A model generated the notes under the pieces. That model saw only the letters and a list, made by a program, of their open reading frames with translations. It ran no database searches and was not told where the DNA came from. From Pseudomonas sp. BN417 (GTDB lineage Bacteria; Pseudomonadota; Gammaproteobacteria; Pseudomonadales; Pseudomonadaceae), in the NCBI RefSeq assembly GCF_029871205.1, contig NZ_SSOJ01000087.1, positions 29,406-93,405 of the forward strand: DNA of 64,000 bases, read 5' to 3'. Positions within the stretch are counted from its first letter, which is position 1. Each line of letters opens with the position of its first letter. A program made the translations under genes and the position numbers. This document shows positions 1 to 15,151 of the stretch, in pieces.

Positions 1-37
1 TGCAGATGGGACCCTTGAATCAGGTCCCCGTTGCAGT

Positions 38-661
38 CTATTCCCCGCGGAAGCCGCGCGCGAGCAGGTATTGCTCCCGGGAACGGTCACGCGACGAAAG
101 CGGTTTGCGCATCTGCACCTTGTCGAACATCGCGCGCACCTGCTTGTGGAAGACGTCGAAGCCTTCGCCCTGGAAGATCTTGATCAGGAAATCACCGCCC
201 GGACGCAGCGCGCGCCCGGCCAGGTCCAGCGCCAATTCGCAGAGGAACATGGCGCGCGGCTGATCGGAGGCCCTTACCCCACTCATATTGGGGGCCATAT
301 CGGAAATCACAAGGTCCACCGGGTGGTCACCGATCGCCTCGAGAATCCGGGCGAATACCGCATCCTCGGTGAAATCGCCCTGGATGAAGGTCACATCGGG
401 AATGCTGTCCATTTCCAGGATGTCGGAGGCGATCAGCCGGCCGCGCTCGCCAATCACCCGGCTGGTGACCTGGGACCAGCCGCCCGGTGCGGCGCCAAGG
501 TCGACTACCGTCATGCCGGGCCGCAGGATGCGGTCCTTCTCCTGGATTTCGAGCAGCTTGTAGCTGGCGCGAGAACGGTAACCGTCCTTCTGCGCCATTT
601 TGACGTACGGGTCGTCGATGTGTCTTTGCAGCCAACGCTGGCTACTCTTGGAACGGGCCAC
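38..661 (-). CDS. rlmE: 23S rRNA 2'-O-ribose methyltransferase RlmE (FtsJ/RrmJ)
   Basis: This 207-residue protein matches RlmE, which uses S-adenosylmethionine to methylate the 2'-O of U2552 in 23S rRNA during assembly of the large ribosomal subunit. The N-terminus [12 protein letters not shown], the [16 protein letters not shown] block carrying a catalytic lysine, and the SAM-binding segment [13 protein letters not shown] (about residues 53-65) are all present, with the downstream MAPNMSG motif. Length fits the family. It is divergent from yhbY, with 76 bases between the start codons. In P. aeruginosa the next gene downstream is ftsH, which would lie to the left of this window. Confidence 0.96.
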   Translation of the reverse strand: MARSKSSQRWLQRHIDDPYVKMAQKDGYRSRASYKLLEIQEKDRILRPGMTVVDLGAAPGGWSQVTSRVIGERGRLIASDILEMDSIPDVTFIQGDFTEDAVFARILEAIGDHPVDLVISDMAPNMSGVRASDQPRAMFLCELALDLAGRALRPGGDFLIKIFQGEGFDVFHKQVRAMFDKVQMRKPLSSRDRSREQYLLARGFRGE

Positions 662-737
662 GGGATACCTCGTGTTCGGCTGTGCGCCCCGGAATCACTC
701 GGGTAAACTAGCAGCCTTTTTTCGCAGGGGTCTGATT

Positions 738-1052
738 ATGGCGCTCTCACCGGAGCACAAGAAGCAATACAAATCTATCGGTCATCACTTGAAACCGGTA
801 TTGACGGTGGCCGAAAACGGCCTCACCGAAGGTGTGCTGGCCGAACTGGAGCGCGCGCTGAACGATCACGAACTGATCAAGGTCCAGTTCCGCATCACCG
901 AGCGCGACGACCGCCGCGCCCTGATCGATGAACTCTGCGCGACTGGCAACTGCGAGCTGGTACAGGTCATCGGCAAGATGGCGCTGGTCTATCGCCGCAA
1001 CCCCAAGCCGAACCGCAACCTTTCCAACATCAGCCGTTTCAGCGGCCTCTAA
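738..1052 (+). CDS. yhbY: CRM-domain RNA-binding protein YhbY
   Basis: This 104-residue protein is almost entirely one CRM (YhbY) domain, an RNA-binding fold associated with pre-50S ribosomal subunits. The N-terminal MALSPEHKKQYKSIGHHLKP, the central ALNDHELIKVQFR and the GKMALVYRRNPKP tail are typical. The ATG at 738 is preceded by a purine-rich AGGGG. Upstream in-frame codons (from 600) would run back across the rlmE start and are not credible. It diverges from rlmE as in other pseudomonads. Confidence 0.94.
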   Translation: MALSPEHKKQYKSIGHHLKPVLTVAENGLTEGVLAELERALNDHELIKVQFRITERDDRRALIDELCATGNCELVQVIGKMALVYRRNPKPNRNLSNISRFSGL

Positions 1053-1074
1053 GCCTCCAGCCAAAGGCGCGCGT

Positions 1075-1521
1075 TCAGCGCGCCCGGCCCTCCACCCGCT
1101 TCGCCGGCAAGGGCTGCACCACCAGCAACAGGCCGCAGAAGGCCAGTAGCAAGTAGCTGAAGTTCAGCCAGTACAAGGCTTCCGGCAACCAGAAGCGCAC
1201 CAGCAGGAACACCATCACGAGGGCCAGCACCGAGGCCAGCAGCTGCGCGCGCGTATCGCGCCAGAGGCGCTCGAGCCCTGCGTGCTGGATCAGCAGCAGG
1301 GCCTGGAGCAACGCACAGAAGCCGGCGAAGGCTACCAGCAGCGGCCGCAGGGTGGCGGCCACCTCCTCCACCAGCATTGGCGCCAGGCCTATGCGTTCCA
1401 GCACCGGTAACATCACGAAGTGCAGCAGCCAGAGGCCGCCGACCCAGAATGTCTGGGCCAGTTGCCAGGCGATGGTACCGGCCCTGAAGGAGGATGACTT
1501 AGACGTGGCGGACTTCGACAA
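1075..1521 (-). CDS. DUF4149-like four-helix membrane protein
   Basis: This protein of up to 148 residues has four hydrophobic segments (about residues 17-38, 55-77, 90-110 and 115-137) and short polar loops, so it is very likely an inner-membrane protein. A protein of this kind sits next to greA in other Pseudomonas genomes and is often labelled DUF4149; its function is unknown. No ATG lies near the N-terminus. The only early initiator is a TTG at 1521, which overlaps the end of greA by 23 bases, so translational coupling to greA is likely. The exact start is uncertain; conserved sequence begins around [18 protein letters not shown]. Confidence 0.75.
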   Translation of the reverse strand: MSKSATSKSSSFRAGTIAWQLAQTFWVGGLWLLHFVMLPVLERIGLAPMLVEEVAATLRPLLVAFAGFCALLQALLLIQHAGLERLWRDTRAQLLASVLALVMVFLLVRFWLPEALYWLNFSYLLLAFCGLLLVVQPLPAKRVEGRAR

Positions 1522-1971
1522 TCTCGTACTCGACGACGCCGCTCGGGGTCCTGACCGTCACCACGTCCCCTTCTTCCTTGCCCACCAGGGCGCGGGCGAT
1601 GGGGGAGCTGACCGACAGCTTGCCCTGCTTGATGTCCGCTTCGTCGTCACCGACGATCTGGTAGGTCACCGTCTCATCGGTATCGACGTTGGCGATATCC
1701 ACGGTCACACCGAAGATCACCTTGCCGGTGCGCGGCAGCGCCGCGACGTCGATGACCTGGGCGTTCTGCAGGCGCCCTTCGATATCCCGGATTCGCGCCT
1801 CGACCATGCCCTGCTGTTCACGGGCGGCGTGGTACTCAGCGTTTTCCTTGAGGTCGCCCAGCTCCCGCGCTTCGGCGATGGCCTGGGTGATCTGCGGACG
1901 CATCACGGTTTTCAGGTGCTTGAGTTCGTCTTCCAGGGCGCGAGCGCCCTGGACGGTCATTGGAAATTTGG

Positions 1972-1975
<4 letters not shown>
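1499..1975 (-). CDS. greA: Transcription elongation factor GreA
   Basis: GreA (158 residues) inserts its coiled coil into the RNA polymerase secondary channel and stimulates cleavage of backtracked RNA. The N-terminal [18 protein letters not shown], the coiled-coil tip with the acidic pair in [13 protein letters not shown] (about residues 40-52) and the C-terminal FKBP-like domain ending in YEIVEVRHV are all intact. Its ATG overlaps the carB stop by 4 bases (1972-1975), so it is the third gene of a carA-carB-greA unit and probably coupled to carB translation. Full family length. Confidence 0.97.
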
Positions 1976-5193
<3,218 letters not shown>

Positions 5194-5233
5194 TTTTACT
5201 CACTCGAATCCGTAGGTCAGTCGTCAGGCGTGC

Positions 5234-6370
5234 TTAGCGGCGCTTGGCCATGGCTTCGATGAAGCGGTCGAACAGCGGGGCGACGTCGAGCGGACCGGGA
5301 CTGGCCTCGGGGTGGCCCTGGAAGCTGAAGGCCTCCTTGTCGGTACGCTCGATGCCCTGCAGGGTGCCGTCGAACAGCGACTTGTGGGTGGCGCGCAGGT
5401 TGGCCGGCAGGGTCGATTCGTCCACGGCGAAACCGTGGTTCTGGCTGGTGATCATCACCACGCTGGAATCCAGGTCCTGCACCGGGTGGTTGGCGCCATG
5501 GTGGCCATGTCCCATCTTCACGGTCTTGGCGCCGGAGGCCAGGGCCAGCAGCTGGTGACCCAGACAGATGCCGAAGACCGGGATCTCGGTGTCGAGGAAC
5601 TCGCGGATGGCCTGGATGGCGTAGTCGCAAGGCTCGGGGTCGCCGGGGCCGTTGGAGAGGAAGATGCCATCCGGGTTCAGCGCCAGCACTTCGCTGGCCG
5701 GAGTCTGGGCCGGCACCACGGTCAGGCGGCAGCCGCGAGCCACGAGCATGCGCAGGATGTTCAGCTTGACGCCGAAGTCATAGGCCACCACGTGGTACGG
5801 CAGCTCGCTGGCAGCGATTTCCGGGTGACTGTCATTCTCCAGGTTCCACACGCTGGAACGCCATTCGTAGCGCTCGGCGCAAGAGACGACCTTGGCCAGG
5901 TCCATGCCCTTCAGGCCTGGGAAGCTGCGCGCCAGTTCCAGCGCTTTCTCCTCGGTGGCGTCGTCGCCGACGAGGATGCAACCGTTCTGGGAGCCCTTTT
6001 CACGCAGGATGCGGGTCAGGCGGCGGGTGTCGATGCCGGCGATGGCGACGGTACCGTGTTCTTTCAGGTAATCCGGCAGCGACTGCTTGTTACGCCAGTT
6101 GCTGGCCAGCAGCGGCAGGTCGCGGATGATCAGGCCGGCAGCCCACACGCGGTTGGCTTCGGCGTCTTCCGGCGTGGTGCCGGTGTTGCCGATGTGCGGG
6201 TAAGTCAAGGTTACGATTTGCTGGGCATAGGAAGGATCGGTAAGGATTTCCTGATAGCCGGTCATGGCAGTGTTGAACACTACCTCGCCGATGGTATGGC
6301 CATCGGCCCCAATGGCTTCGCCGCGAAAAATGCTGCCGTCGGCAAGCGCGAGTATGGCTGGCTTAGTCAA
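5234..6370 (-). CDS. carA: Carbamoyl-phosphate synthase small (glutaminase) subunit
   Basis: CarA (378 residues) is the class I glutamine amidotransferase subunit that hydrolyses glutamine and channels ammonia to CarB. The nucleophile elbow [12 protein letters not shown] holds the catalytic cysteine, and the histidine-glutamate pair lies in [13 protein letters not shown] near the C-terminus. I chose the TTG at 6370 because it has a strong GGGAGG ribosome binding site seven bases upstream and gives the conserved N-terminus [20 protein letters not shown]. An upstream in-frame start at 6442 would put a terminator-like hairpin inside the coding region. Confidence 0.97.
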   Translation of the reverse strand: MTKPAILALADGSIFRGEAIGADGHTIGEVVFNTAMTGYQEILTDPSYAQQIVTLTYPHIGNTGTTPEDAEANRVWAAGLIIRDLPLLASNWRNKQSLPDYLKEHGTVAIAGIDTRRLTRILREKGSQNGCILVGDDATEEKALELARSFPGLKGMDLAKVVSCAERYEWRSSVWNLENDSHPEIAASELPYHVVAYDFGVKLNILRMLVARGCRLTVVPAQTPASEVLALNPDGIFLSNGPGDPEPCDYAIQAIREFLDTEIPVFGICLGHQLLALASGAKTVKMGHGHHGANHPVQDLDSSVVMITSQNHGFAVDESTLPANLRATHKSLFDGTLQGIERTDKEAFSFQGHPEASPGPLDVAPLFDRFIEAMAKRR

Positions 6371-6412
6371 GAAGACCTCCCGTAGATCAAGGCTGAAGCA
6401 AACGCAGGTTGT

Positions 6413-6453
6413 AAAAAAGCGGGATGACGTTGATACCGTCACCCCGCTTTTTT
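6413..6453 (-). terminator. Hairpin with U-tract between dapB and carA (terminator or carA attenuator)
   Basis: On the minus strand a stem GCGGGGTGACG pairs with CGTCATCCCGC through one G-U wobble, with a 7-base loop, an A-run before and a T-run after. It is a good intrinsic terminator for dapB. Because it ends only about 43 bases before the carA start codon, and a promoter-like pair (TGGACC, 17 bases, TAAACT, minus strand, around 6490-6515) lies upstream of it, it could instead act as an attenuator in a carA leader. Confidence 0.75.
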
Positions 6454-6553
6454 ATCTGAGCCATTTCTGCGTAACTTTTAGTGGACACACTAAAGCTGCA
6501 GTTTACAGGAATGCGTCATTTCGGTCCACCCGAAAGACATCCCGATTAGCGAG

Positions 6554-7441
<888 letters not shown>

Positions 7442-7444
7442 CGG

Positions 7445-8572
7445 TCAAAGATCGCCAAAGAAACGCTTCATGCCTTCGAACCAGCTGCTGGCCTTGGGCG
7501 AATGGGAGCCGTCGCTCTGCAGCGTCTTGCGGAACTCGTCGAGCAGTTCGCGCTGGCGCTTGTCCAGGTTGACCGGCGTTTCCACCACCACCCGGCACAT
7601 CAGGTCGCCGGCACCGCCGCCACGCACCGGGGCCACGCCCTTGCCGCGCAAGCGGAACAGCTTGCCGGTCTGGGTCGCTTCCGGGATCTTCAGCTTGACC
7701 CGGCCGTCCAGAGTCGGCACTTCCAGTTCGCCGCCCAGGGCCGCGTCAGCGAAGCTGATCGGCACTTCGCAGTAGAGGTGCTTGCCGTCGCGCTGGAAGA
7801 TCGGGTGCTCGCGCACGTTGACCACCACATAGAGGTCGCCCGGCGGGCCACCCAGGGCACCGGCCTCGCCTTCGCCGGAGAGGCGGATGCGGTCACCGGT
7901 ATCGACGCCTGCCGGCACCTTCACCGACAGGGTCTTGTGCTCTTCCACGCGACCCTGGCCATGGCAGCTGCCGCAGGGGTCGCTGATCATCTTGCCGCTG
8001 CCGTGGCAGCGCGGGCAGGTCTGCTGCACCGAGAAGAAGCCCTGCTGCATCCGCACCTGGCCGATACCGCCACAGGTGGTGCAGGTGACTGGGCTGGTGC
8101 CCTTCTTGGCGCCCGAGCCATCGCAGGTCTTGCAGTTGACCAGGGTCGGCACGCGGATGGTGACCGTGGTGCCGCGCACGGCTTCTTCGAGGTCCAGCTC
8201 CAGGGTGTAGCGCAGGTCGCTGCCGCGCTGCGGGCCACCGCGCTGGCCGCCACGCTGGCCACCGAAGAAGTCGCTGAATACATCGCCGAAGATGTCGGAG
8301 AAGCTGGCACCGCCAAAACCGGCACCGGCGCCACCGCCCATCTGCGGATCGACACCGGCGTGGCCGTACTGGTCGTAGGCCGCGCGCTTGCTGGCGTCGG
8401 ACAACACTTCGTAGGCCTCATTGGCCTCTTTGAATTTGTCTTCCGAAGCCTTGTCGCCCGGGTTGCGGTCCGGGTGATGCTTCATCGCCAGGCGCCGATA
8501 GGCCTTCTTCAGGTCGGCCTCACTGGCGCCGCGCTCGACACCGAGGATTTCGTAAAAGTCACGTTTAGACAT
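7445..8572 (-). CDS. dnaJ: Chaperone protein DnaJ (Hsp40)
   Basis: DnaJ (375 residues) delivers substrates to DnaK and stimulates its ATPase. The J domain begins [18 protein letters not shown] and has the HPD motif in [11 protein letters not shown] Gly/Phe-rich stretch follows, then four zinc-binding CxxCxGxG repeats ([32 protein letters not shown]) and the C-terminal substrate domains. The ATG at 8572 gives the canonical N-terminus; upstream in-frame codons are non-conserved. It is the distal gene of grpE-dnaK-dnaJ. Confidence 0.98.
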   Translation of the reverse strand: MSKRDFYEILGVERGASEADLKKAYRRLAMKHHPDRNPGDKASEDKFKEANEAYEVLSDASKRAAYDQYGHAGVDPQMGGGAGAGFGGASFSDIFGDVFSDFFGGQRGGQRGGPQRGSDLRYTLELDLEEAVRGTTVTIRVPTLVNCKTCDGSGAKKGTSPVTCTTCGGIGQVRMQQGFFSVQQTCPRCHGSGKMISDPCGSCHGQGRVEEHKTLSVKVPAGVDTGDRIRLSGEGEAGALGGPPGDLYVVVNVREHPIFQRDGKHLYCEVPISFADAALGGELEVPTLDGRVKLKIPEATQTGKLFRLRGKGVAPVRGGGAGDLMCRVVVETPVNLDKRQRELLDEFRKTLQSDGSHSPKASSWFEGMKRFFGDL

Positions 8573-8614
8573 AGTTTCCTGCACTCTCGAATTCACCAGC
8601 CCCAGACGCGCCAA

Positions 8615-8672
8615 CGCGGGAGCAAGCTCCCGCGCGGCGGTTCAGGCGTGCGGGGCGTTCGACCCCGCACGC
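8615..8672. promoter_or_regulatory. Two strong hairpins between dnaK and dnaJ
   Basis: CGCGGGAG-CAAG-CTCCCGCG (8615-8634) and GCGTGCGGGG-cgttcga-CCCCGCACGC (8646-8672) are two perfect stem-loops in the 123-base gap. Neither is followed by a clear T-run, so they more likely stabilise or process the mRNA, or attenuate it, than fully terminate. That would fit the higher need for DnaK than DnaJ. Confidence 0.6.
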
Positions 8673-8695
8673 TGGAGCGGAAGCAAGCGTGACAC

Positions 8696-10609
<1,914 letters not shown>

Positions 10610-10709
10610 ATTCTCTCTCCCGAAACTTTGGATTCTCCGCGACCCCGTCTCACGGGCCGCGGCAGCACATAAACGCTTGAACTAACAAATGGGGGCCCGA
10701 AGGCGAAAT

Positions 10710-11279
10710 TCAAGCCTGCTCGTCGATCGACGGCGGCGCTTCGCTCGGCGCCTTGCTGACCACCACCATGGCGGGGCGCAGCAGGCGGCCATTGAGCAGG
10801 TAGCCCTTCTGGAACACCTTGAGCACGCTGCCCGGCTCCACGTGGGTGCTTTCCTGCATGGCCATGGCCTGATGGTGCTCCGGATTGAACGGCGCACCGT
10901 GCGGATCCACGGCCTCCAGCTGGTGGCGCTTGAGGGTGTCGTGGAACAGCTTGAGGGTCAGTTCCATACCCTCGCGCACCGGCTTGATCGCCTCGTCGTC
11001 GGCGCTGCTCAGCTCCAGGCCACGCTCCAGGCTGTCGACGATCGGCAGCAGGTCGTTGGCGAATTTCTCCAGGGCGAACTTGTGCGCCTTCTCCACGTCC
11101 TGCTCGGCGCGGCGACGCACGTTCTGCAGCTCGGCGGCAACCCGCAGCGACTGATCCTGGGCCGCGGCCAGTTGCTCTTCCAGCACCTGCACACGGGTGG
11201 CGAGGTCGTCGCCCGACGCGGCTTCGGCAGCGGGATTCGCTTCGGGGGTCTGGATATCCAGGGTCTGTTCGTCGGCCAT
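10710..11279 (-). CDS. grpE: Nucleotide exchange factor GrpE
   Basis: GrpE (189 residues) releases ADP from DnaK and acts as a thermosensor. A charged, Glu/Ala-rich N-terminus leads into the long coiled coil (about residues 28-90, with [20 protein letters not shown]), then the compact beta wing ending [21 protein letters not shown]. The start at 11279 (MADEQTLDI) is preceded by a GAGGAAGG ribosome binding site; an earlier in-frame codon would cross the heat-shock promoter. It is the first gene of the heat-shock operon. Confidence 0.97.
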   Translation of the reverse strand: MADEQTLDIQTPEANPAAEAASGDDLATRVQVLEEQLAAAQDQSLRVAAELQNVRRRAEQDVEKAHKFALEKFANDLLPIVDSLERGLELSSADDEAIKPVREGMELTLKLFHDTLKRHQLEAVDPHGAPFNPEHHQAMAMQESTHVEPGSVLKVFQKGYLLNGRLLRPAMVVVSKAPSEAPPSIDEQA

Positions 11280-11332
11280 GCCTTCCTCCTCATACAAGAC
11301 AGCTGCGGGCAAAGACCCGCGATATGTCCGCC

Positions 11333-11364
11333 TATATGGGGTCGCAATTTGTCGCTTCAAGGGG
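11333..11364 (-). promoter_or_regulatory. Sigma-32 (RpoH) heat-shock promoter of grpE-dnaK-dnaJ
   Basis: On the minus strand CCCTTGAA is followed after 14 bases by CCCCATATA, an almost perfect match to the RpoH consensus (CTTGAA, 13-15 bases, CCCCATNTA). It ends about 54 bases before the grpE start codon and has the right orientation for the operon. Confidence 0.92.
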
Positions 11365-11393
11365 GGAGGCAATTGTCAGCCAGAAAACAACTA

Positions 11394-11409
11394 CTGTATA
11401 AATAGCCAG
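11394..11409 (+). promoter_or_regulatory. LexA (SOS) box upstream of recN
   Basis: CTGTATAAATAGCCAG has the CTG-N10-CAG form of a LexA operator with an AT-rich centre. It lies 24 bases before the recN start codon, where LexA binding would block the promoter. RecN is an SOS gene in P. aeruginosa and E. coli. Confidence 0.88.
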
Positions 11410-11433
11410 CCATCGCAGCGCGGGAGTCGCACC

Positions 11434-13107
11434 ATGCTGGTACACCTGTCGATCCACAACTACGCCATTGTCGAACACCTGGACCTGGAACTCGAAGGCG
11501 GCATGTCCGTGATCACCGGCGAAACCGGCGCCGGCAAGTCGATCATGCTCGACGCCCTCGGCCTGACCCTCGGCGACCGAGCCGACAGCGGTGTGGTCCG
11601 CCCCGGCGCCGACAAGGCGGACATACTCGCCAGCTTCGACCTCGCCGACATCCCCGAGGCCCGCGCCTGGCTGGTCGAACGCGACCTGGATAACGACGGC
11701 CCCTGCATCCTGCGCCGGGTCATCACCGCTGAAGGCCGCTCCCGCGCCTACATCAACGGCAGCCCCTGCCCCCAGGGCGACCTCAAGACCCTGGGCGAGC
11801 TGCTGATCGACATCCACAGCCAGCACGAGCACCAGTCGCTGCTCAAGGCAGAAACCCACCGCCGCCTGCTGGACGAATACGCCGGCGCCAGCGAACTCGC
11901 CCGCCAGGTGCAGCTCGCCGCGCAGCGCTGGCGACAGACCCGCCAGGAGCTGGAACGCATCTCCCGCACCGGTGACGAGCAGCGCGCCCGGCACCAGCTG
12001 CTGAGCTACCAGCTGGATGAACTGGAGAACCTCGCCCTCGGCGAGAACGAACTGGAACAGCTGGAACTTGAGCACAAGAACCTGGCCAACGCCGAAAGCC
12101 TGCTGGCAACTTGTCGCCTGGTACTGGACATGTGCAGCGAGAGCGATGGCGGCAACGTGCTCAGCGCCCTGACCGCCAGCCTCAACCGGCTCACCGCCTT
12201 CCATGCCCAGCCCGGCGCCCTGACCGAGGCGGTCAACCTGCTGTCCAGCGCGCAGATCCAGGTCGAGGAAGCCATGGGCGAGCTGAACCGCTTCCTCGAC
12301 CATTTCGATGCCGACCCGGCACGCCAGCAGCAATTGGAAGAGCGCCTCGACTCCATCTATACCCTGGCGCGCAAGCACAGGGTCCAGCCGGGCGAGTTGG
12401 CCGAACTGCAACAGAGCCTGCTCGACGAGCTGGAAGCCCTCAATGCCGACGACGAAGCCGCCGAACGCCTGGCCGAGGAGCTCGCCGCCTATGCGCGCCA
12501 TTATCAAGAGAAGGCTGCCGAGCTGAGCAGGCTGCGCAGCGAAGCAGCCGGCCATCTGGCCAGCGCCGTGGAGGGCGAGATGCAGCGCCTGGGCATGCCA
12601 GGCGGGCGCTTCAGCATCCAGCTGCACCCGAGCCAGGCGGAAGAGCCCCAGCACTACGGCCTGGAACAGCTGGAATTCCTGGTCAGCGCCAACCCGGGCC
12701 AACCTCTCAAGACGCTGGCCAAGGTCGCTTCGGGCGGCGAGCTGTCGCGCATCAGCCTGGCCATCCAGGTGATCACCGCACAAACCTCGCGGGTGCCCAC
12801 CTTGGTGTTCGACGAAGTGGACGTGGGCATCGGCGGCCCCACCGCCGAAGTAGTAGGCCAGCTGCTGCGTCGCCTCGGCGAGCGCGGCCAGGTCCTCACC
12901 GTCACCCACTTGCCGCAGGTAGCTGCCCAGGGCCACCACCACCTTTTCGTGCACAAGGAGCGCGGCACCCAGGAGACCCGCACGGCAGTGGCCAAGCTGC
13001 TGGAGACCCCGCGCATCGAGGAGATCGCGCGAATGCTGGGTGGCGTCGACCTCACCGAGGAGTCCCTGGCGCATGCGCGGAAGATGGTGACCAGCGCACA
13101 AGGCTGA
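11434..13107 (+). CDS. recN: DNA repair protein RecN
   Basis: RecN (557 residues) is an SMC-like ATPase that helps repair double-strand breaks. The Walker A motif is in TGETGAGKSIMLDALGL (about residues 29-45). Two long coiled-coil arms run through about residues 160-370, followed by the ABC signature KVASGGELSRISLA and the Walker B segment TLVFDEVDVGIGG. The start at 11434 gives the conserved MLVHLSIHNYAIVEHLDLE. The LexA box directly upstream indicates SOS control. It is transcribed divergently from grpE and converges on fur. Confidence 0.97.
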   Translation: MLVHLSIHNYAIVEHLDLELEGGMSVITGETGAGKSIMLDALGLTLGDRADSGVVRPGADKADILASFDLADIPEARAWLVERDLDNDGPCILRRVITAEGRSRAYINGSPCPQGDLKTLGELLIDIHSQHEHQSLLKAETHRRLLDEYAGASELARQVQLAAQRWRQTRQELERISRTGDEQRARHQLLSYQLDELENLALGENELEQLELEHKNLANAESLLATCRLVLDMCSESDGGNVLSALTASLNRLTAFHAQPGALTEAVNLLSSAQIQVEEAMGELNRFLDHFDADPARQQQLEERLDSIYTLARKHRVQPGELAELQQSLLDELEALNADDEAAERLAEELAAYARHYQEKAAELSRLRSEAAGHLASAVEGEMQRLGMPGGRFSIQLHPSQAEEPQHYGLEQLEFLVSANPGQPLKTLAKVASGGELSRISLAIQVITAQTSRVPTLVFDEVDVGIGGPTAEVVGQLLRRLGERGQVLTVTHLPQVAAQGHHHLFVHKERGTQETRTAVAKLLETPRIEEIARMLGGVDLTEESLAHARKMVTSAQG

Positions 13108-13122
13108 TCCGAGCCAGAAACG

Positions 13123-13151
13123 AAAAAGGCGACCTCGAGGGTCGCCTTTTT
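13123..13151. terminator. Bidirectional terminator between recN and fur
   Basis: The stem GGCGACC-tcgag-GGTCGCC is flanked by an A-run on the left and a T-run on the right, so it can end transcription of both convergent genes. Confidence 0.92.
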
Positions 13152-13165
13152 CATGCAAGCGGAAA

Positions 13166-13570
13166 TTACTTCTTCTTGCGTACGTACAGCACCAGATTGT
13201 GGTCGACCAGCTCGAAGCCACGCTCCTTGACGATCTCCTTCTGGCGCTTTTCGATTTCCGGATCGAAGAACTCGATCACCTCACCGGAATCCACGCACAC
13301 CATGTGATCGTGGTGGCCGCTGTCAGCCAACTCGAACACGGCATGGCCGCCGTCGAAGTTGTGGCGCACCACCAGGCCGGCCGCCTCGAACTGGGTCAGG
13401 ACCCGGTAGACTGTGGCCAGGCCGACATCCTCGCCGGCTTCCATCAGCGCCTTGTAAACGTCCTCCGCGCTCATGTGGCGTTGCTCGGTGGAGTCGAGCA
13501 TCTGCAGGATCTTGACCCGAGGCAAGGTCACCTTCAGGCCGGCTTTACGCAGTTCGTTGTTTTCAACCAT
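13166..13570 (-). CDS. fur: Ferric uptake regulator Fur
   Basis: Fur (134 residues) represses iron-uptake genes when loaded with Fe2+. The N-terminal winged helix ([22 protein letters not shown], then SAEDVYKAL and [18 protein letters not shown]) and the metal-binding dimerisation domain (the [16 protein letters not shown] segment) are intact. As in P. aeruginosa Fur, the protein lacks the CxxC pairs of the E. coli protein, with one cysteine at the VCVD position. It is divergent from bamE with a 98-base gap. Confidence 0.98.
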   Translation of the reverse strand: MVENNELRKAGLKVTLPRVKILQMLDSTEQRHMSAEDVYKALMEAGEDVGLATVYRVLTQFEAAGLVVRHNFDGGHAVFELADSGHHDHMVCVDSGEVIEFFDPEIEKRQKEIVKERGFELVDHNLVLYVRKKK

Positions 13571-13668
13571 GGTCAGCTTTCTCGAGGAATGCGGCTTTCG
13601 CAGCTTCCCTTAATGCAGGTATGATCGGGCTTTTAATGCCCAGCCAAGATAGTGGAAGTCTCCCACCG

Positions 13669-14196
13669 ATGCAAAACACCAAGCTCCTGCTGACCAGCCT
13701 CACATTCGCAGGCTTGCTCGCACTCGCCGGTTGCTCGTTTCCCGGGGTCTACAAGATCGACATCCAGCAGGGCAACGTCGTCACGCAGGACATGATAGAC
13801 CAGTTGAAGCCTGGAATGACCCGACGTCAAGTGCGGTTTATCATGGGCAATCCGCTGGTCACCGACACCTTCCACGCCAATCGCTGGGATTACCTCTACA
13901 GCATCCAGCCGGGCGGCGGTCAACGCCTGCAGGAACGTGTCAGCCTGATGTTCGACAGCAATGACCAACTGATCGGCCTGGCCGGCGACTTCATGCCCGG
14001 CGTGAGCCGTGACGAGGCCATCCTGGGCAGCGAAGGCAGCACCACCGAGGTCAAGCCCGAGCAACCGAAAGAACAGCCCAAAGCCGAAGAACCGCCGGCA
14101 CCGGGTTCGCTTCTGGAGAAAATCCAGAAGGAAGTGGACGAAGTGGAGACCGCGCCGGTACCGACTCCGGAACCGCTGGAAACCTCGCCGCAGTAA
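13669..14196 (+). CDS. bamE: Outer membrane protein assembly factor BamE (OmlA/SmpA)
   Basis: This 175-residue lipoprotein belongs to the BAM complex that inserts beta-barrel proteins into the outer membrane; in Pseudomonas it is called OmlA and its gene is divergent from fur. The signal peptide ends in the lipobox LALAGC, followed by the BamE core ([18 protein letters not shown], then [17 protein letters not shown]). The C-terminal 60 residues are Pro/Glu-rich and low in complexity. The start at 13669 places the charged residues directly before the hydrophobic stretch. Confidence 0.95.
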   Translation: MQNTKLLLTSLTFAGLLALAGCSFPGVYKIDIQQGNVVTQDMIDQLKPGMTRRQVRFIMGNPLVTDTFHANRWDYLYSIQPGGGQRLQERVSLMFDSNDQLIGLAGDFMPGVSRDEAILGSEGSTTEVKPEQPKEQPKAEEPPAPGSLLEKIQKEVDEVETAPVPTPEPLETSPQ

Positions 14197-14208
14197 ACAC
14201 GCGGCAAC

Positions 14209-14239
14209 AAAAAAGCCCGGGCTGGTCCCGGGCTTTTTC
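14209..14239. terminator. Terminator between bamE and the rnfH-like gene
   Basis: GCCCGGG-ctggt-CCCGGGC is flanked by A5 and T5, giving a bidirectional intrinsic terminator between two convergent genes. Confidence 0.92.
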
Positions 14240-14250
14240 ATGGGCGACGT

Positions 14251-14571
14251 TCAGGCATCCCGTTCGCCAGCTCGCGCCTGTGCCGCCCTCGCCGCGCGCA
14301 GTTTGCGCACTTCCTTGGGGTCGGCAATCAGCGGCCGGTAGATCTCCACGCGATCGCCCTCCTCCAGCAGTCGTTCCTCAGGCTTGGCCAGCGCCTTGCC
14401 GAAGATGCCGAGCGGACAGTTGGCCAGGTCCAGCTCCGGGAACTGCGCCCCCAGGCCGGAGCGCAATACCGCTTCACGGGCGTCTATCCCCCTGGGCAGG
14501 GTCAGGCGCAGGAGCTGTTGGCTGTCGGCTTGGGCGTAGACCACCTCGACCTGAATCACGTCCTCAGCCAT
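14251..14571 (-). CDS. RnfH-family (UPF0125) ubiquitin-like fold protein
   Basis: This 106-residue protein resembles the RnfH/UPF0125 family, whose members have a beta-grasp fold and lie next to ratA in many gammaproteobacteria. The segments [39 protein letters not shown] and [20 protein letters not shown] are typical. Function is not established. The ATG at 14571 overlaps the end of ratA by 8 bases, so the two are probably translated together. Confidence 0.88.
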   Translation of the reverse strand: MAEDVIQVEVVYAQADSQQLLRLTLPRGIDAREAVLRSGLGAQFPELDLANCPLGIFGKALAKPEERLLEEGDRVEIYRPLIADPKEVRKLRAARAAQARAGERDA

Positions 14572-14998
14572 AGAGCTGCTTCGCCCGCTTGCAGAAGGCG
14601 TCCACCAGGGTATTGGCCGCCTGGTTGAACAGCGGCCCCAGGGTCGCCTTGATGATCGGGCCCGCGTAGTCGAAGCGCAGGTCCAGGCTGATCTTGCAGG
14701 CCTTGTCGCCCAGCGACTTGAAGTGCCAGATGCCATGCAACTGGGTGAACGGCCCCTCTTCCAGGTTCATCTCGATGGTCTTGCCATGGTCCAGCTTGTT
14801 GCGGGTGACAAAGCGCTGGCTGATGCTGCCCTTGGCCAATTCGAGACTGGCGAGCATGTGGCTCTCGCTCTCTTCCATCACCGTGGCCGCCGAGCACCAG
14901 GGCAGGAATTCCGGATAGCGCGCCACATCGTTGACCAAGTCGTAGAGCGCCTGCGCAGGGAATGGCAGCAGGGCGGAGCGCTGGATATGCGTGGTCAT
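14564..14998 (-). CDS. ratA: RatA/Coq10-family START-like protein
   Basis: This 144-residue protein has a START/polyketide-cyclase-like fold ([19 protein letters not shown], then [13 protein letters not shown] and the C-terminal helix [16 protein letters not shown]). In E. coli the homologue RatA was reported to inhibit 70S association, while the family also includes the ubiquinone-binding protein Coq10; which role applies here cannot be read from sequence. It is divergent from smpB, as in most gammaproteobacteria. The start at 14998 gives the conserved [11 protein letters not shown]. Confidence 0.92.
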   Translation of the reverse strand: MTTHIQRSALLPFPAQALYDLVNDVARYPEFLPWCSAATVMEESESHMLASLELAKGSISQRFVTRNKLDHGKTIEMNLEEGPFTQLHGIWHFKSLGDKACKISLDLRFDYAGPIIKATLGPLFNQAANTLVDAFCKRAKQLYG

Positions 14999-15136
14999 CT
15001 TGGCCTCGAACGGGGATCCGATCCGCGCCGCTCGGGCATGCTCGGGGTCGGACTGGTCAAAAAAGTGCCGCATTGTCGGGGATTCGTCGACGTCGCTCAA
15101 GCCTACGCCCCCGTAGCCGTGCCGTCTGCGACTCCC

Positions 15137-15142
15137 TATAAT
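15137..15142 (+). promoter_or_regulatory. Perfect -10 box immediately before smpB
   Basis: TATAAT lies nine bases before the smpB ATG, so transcription would begin within a few bases of the start codon. No convincing -35 hexamer is seen at 15114-15119, and no Shine-Dalgarno sequence lies between the box and the ATG. See the finding on a possible leaderless smpB mRNA. Confidence 0.5.
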
Positions 15143-15151
15143 GCGCCGCCT

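Noticed and set aside
13571..13668. Fur box in the fur-bamE promoter
   Set aside because: No 19-bp GATAATGATAATCATTATC-like sequence could be recognised in the gap.
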